Source: Paenibacillus endoradicis
Lineage (GTDB): Bacteria > Bacillota > Bacilli > Paenibacillales > Paenibacillaceae
Assembly (NCBI RefSeq): GCF_024721975.1
Contig: NZ_JANQBB010000002.1
Coordinates: forward strand, 434,001 to 498,000
DNA: 64,000 bases
Reading direction: 5' to 3'
Positions within the stretch are counted from its first letter, which is position 1; each line of letters begins with the position of its first letter. The notes beneath the pieces are model-generated. The model had not been told where the DNA came from. It ran no database searches and worked only from the letters and a program-made list of their open reading frames with translations. Shown here piece by piece: positions 62,229 to 64,000 of this stretch. The position numbers and the translations under genes are program-made.

Positions 62229-63359
62229 TTATTTCGAAGATCGTTTCTTTCCACTACCTACAATATAGGTTGCATAGGGAATATACTTTGAGATGAGTAT
62301 CGTCAATATCCAAGCAACGAACAAGCCGAATATAAATTGACCTGCAAAATAGAGATTGAATAGAATCGGATTACCACTCATCGGTAACTTTCGATACATA
62401 TATAGTAAAAGTGGGTGGATAAGATAGATTCCGAAAGAATGATCACTTAACGAAGTAATTATACGTTGCAACCAAGCAGGACATTTCTGTTCATAGTATC
62501 TTGAACTTATAACACTAAGTGCGATCGAGATCATAATAAATATAAACCATGTCCATGCAAAGTGTGGTGATGACTCCCAATCTTTATGCACCCATCCACG
62601 ATAAAATAGATTGGCATAATAGACGCCAGAACAGATCCATGCTACTAACAATACGATACGATATATCCTATATTGTGCAGTATGTTTTTCGAGAAACTGT
62701 AAAATTTGACTATATCTCGTTGCAATCCATACTCCACAGCCAAAATATGCCGTATAGGATACAAATAAACTTGCTGTTCTCTTAAATAATTGTGGAAGAT
62801 CTTCAAGTTGCGATAGATATTCACGATTGATATAGAAGTAAGCCCATTGAATAATAAAACCGATCAACCAAATCCAGATTGCTGCTGATTTTCTTGTTGT
62901 TATCTTTTTCCATAATATAGGAAATAGTAGATAGAACTGAACCATAACAAAGATGTAGTACAAATGAGCGTACGCTTTTCCAAGTAAGATCGCCTCACCA
63001 AGGTCAGCAAACGAGTGTAAGGACAATGAGTCAATATGAGTCAATGTGAAATAGATACAAGAAAAAATGATGTAAGGGATAATAACGTTAGTTACTCTAC
63101 GTTTGTAGAAAGTATTAACCGATGATAGAGTCACTTCTCTTTTCTGATAGGAATACATTAGGACGAAACCGCTTAGAAATAAAAACAATGGAACTGCAAA
63201 TGTAGACATCTTATTGATGAGTACATATAGGAAATAAAAACTTGAATTCACATTCGCGCTATTAACTGCTGAGCTAGTAGAATGAATAAGCAATACAGCA
63301 ACAATGGCAAATGCTCTAACCAAATTCATCTCCGTTAGGTAACGTTGATGTTTGTTCAT
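62229..63359 (-). CDS. Acyltransferase family 3 membrane protein
   Basis: 376 residues with about ten membrane helices. The N-terminal MNLVRAFAIVAVLLIHSTSS carries the conserved Arg and catalytic-site His of the family (PF01757), and SFGIYLIHPLLLYMY is its C-terminal hallmark. Such proteins acetylate surface polysaccharides or other cell-envelope sugars. The C-terminal end is basic (GKKRSSK). GAGGAG precedes the ATG. Confidence 0.9.
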   Translation of the reverse strand: MNKHQRYLTEMNLVRAFAIVAVLLIHSTSSAVNSANVNSSFYFLYVLINKMSTFAVPLFLFLSGFVLMYSYQKREVTLSSVNTFYKRRVTNVIIPYIIFSCIYFTLTHIDSLSLHSFADLGEAILLGKAYAHLYYIFVMVQFYLLFPILWKKITTRKSAAIWIWLIGFIIQWAYFYINREYLSQLEDLPQLFKRTASLFVSYTAYFGCGVWIATRYSQILQFLEKHTAQYRIYRIVLLVAWICSGVYYANLFYRGWVHKDWESSPHFAWTWFIFIMISIALSVISSRYYEQKCPAWLQRIITSLSDHSFGIYLIHPLLLYMYRKLPMSGNPILFNLYFAGQFIFGLFVAWILTILISKYIPYATYIVGSGKKRSSK

Positions 63360-63508
63360 GATGATCTCCTCGTAGATGATATGTATTTTATTAAGTTTTT
63401 AGAGCTATCTTATTATAGCAAAAAGCAGAAACGTTGCGTGAAGAATAATATTTTCAACATAAGCCATAATATCCCTAATACCATATAAGTCATTGGAGGG
63501 GTATCAAG

Positions 63509-64000
63509 ATGAGCAATAGCAAGGATGAACAACTAGAGCACTATAAAGCTTATGATGAAGGAAAATTACTAACCACTAATGAAGGTTTAAAAGTTACCGA
63601 TGATGAATTCACCTTAAAGGCAGGTGTTCGTGGTCCTACTCTTATTGAAGATTTCTACTTTAGACAGAAGATGACTCATTTCGATCATGAGCGCATCCCT
63701 GAACGTGTTGTTCATGCTCGAGGATTTGCAGCACATGGACATTTCAAAGTATACGAATCATTAGCCCGCTATACGAAAGCAAAATTTCTATGTGATCCTT
63801 CAATTACTACACCTGTCTTCACCCGCTTTTCTACAGTAGCAGGTTCTAAAGGCTCAGCAGATACGGTACGTGATGTGCGTGGATTCGCTACGAAATTTTA
63901 TACTGAAGAAGGCAATTATGATCTAGTCGGAAACAACATGCCTGTCTTTTTCATTCAAGATGGTATTAAATTCCCTGATTTTATTCACGCAGTAAAACCT
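63509..64000 (+). CDS. Clade II catalase (KatE-like), 3' end cut by the window
   Basis: The ATG at 63509 is preceded by GGAGGGG, and the frame stays open to the window end (164 codons). The distal catalytic His lies in [13 protein letters not shown], with [27 protein letters not shown] and the conserved Asn in [12 protein letters not shown]. The [32 protein letters not shown] start is typical of the long (about 680-residue) KatE group rather than the short KatA. It dismutates hydrogen peroxide. Regulation is not visible; a spore- or stress-linked role is possible. Confidence 0.93.
   Translation, partial: MSNSKDEQLEHYKAYDEGKLLTTNEGLKVTDDEFTLKAGVRGPTLIEDFYFRQKMTHFDHERIPERVVHARGFAAHGHFKVYESLARYTKAKFLCDPSITTPVFTRFSTVAGSKGSADTVRDVRGFATKFYTEEGNYDLVGNNMPVFFIQDGIKFPDFIHAVKP

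Overview
This 64 kb window comes from an A+T-rich, endospore-forming Firmicute, most likely a low-GC member of the Paenibacillaceae. The evidence is the thiL-tsaE-tsaB-rimI-tsaD-(ABC-F) order shared with Bacillus, a YyaC-type spore protease, a UPF0435/DUF1128 protein, several YesM/YesN two-component systems with AraC-type regulators, many solute-binding lipoproteins, an LtaS-type lipoteichoic acid synthase, and strong purine-rich ribosome sites with frequent TTG/GTG starts. It looks like ordinary chromosome. No phage, transposase, rRNA, tRNA or CRISPR array was seen.

Layout. 1-12.3 kb: the 3' part of an ABC-F gene (ydiF-like), a ComA-like response regulator, and a four-gene sugar-sensing operon (AraC response regulator, YesM kinase, membrane-anchored RbsB-like protein, MglB-like glucose/galactose lipoprotein). 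Next come a dense cluster of DnaA boxes and the thiL-tsaE-tsaB-rimI-tsaD operon. 12.3-19.2 kb: intergenic repeat copies, a c-di-GMP pair (degenerate HD-GYP protein and GGDEF cyclase), a methyltransferase/hydrolase/spore-protease cluster and small conserved genes. 19.3-24.5 kb: the Leloir operon galK-galE-galT with a divergent AraC regulator. 24.5-31.4 kb: an FAD oxidoreductase, a stress-type protein, a CorA-like channel, a sugar-type dehydrogenase, two lipase-like hydrolases and a hemolysin III protein. 31.6-37.1 kb: an LplA-like lipoprotein divergent from a second YesM/YesN pair. 37.2-40.6 kb: small genes, a CE7-type esterase and a Nudix protein. 40.6-45.7 kb: three tandem paralogous solute-binding lipoproteins. 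45.7-51.5 kb: an aldehyde dehydrogenase, LtaS, a DUF4190-like protein, exoA and an orphan gene. 51.6-59.4 kb: a heterodimeric ABC exporter, a chemotaxis-type transducer and a GlnPQ-type amino-acid transporter. 59.5-64 kb: a cNMP-AAA-patatin fusion, a GNAT acetyltransferase, an acyltransferase and the start of a clade II catalase.

Themes. (1) Extracellular sugar sensing: five solute-binding proteins in three loci have no permease or ATPase beside them, and two of these loci carry YesM/YesN regulators. The MglB-like protein keeps all ten glucose/galactose ligand residues and the Ca2+ loop, and could feed information to galKET. (2) Replication: at least eleven DnaA-box-like sites lie in about 345 bp next to tsaD (gcp), a position that, from memory, also carries a DnaA-box cluster in B. 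subtilis. (3) A family of about 150-180 bp intergenic palindromic repeats has termini that repeatedly coincide with the stop codons of neighbouring genes (galK, the patatin gene, exoA, an ABC exporter), including one copy inside the gal operon. (4) The protein at 59.5-61.4 kb joins a cyclic-nucleotide-type domain, a sigma-54-activator-like AAA+ domain lacking the GAFTGA loop, and a patatin lipase.
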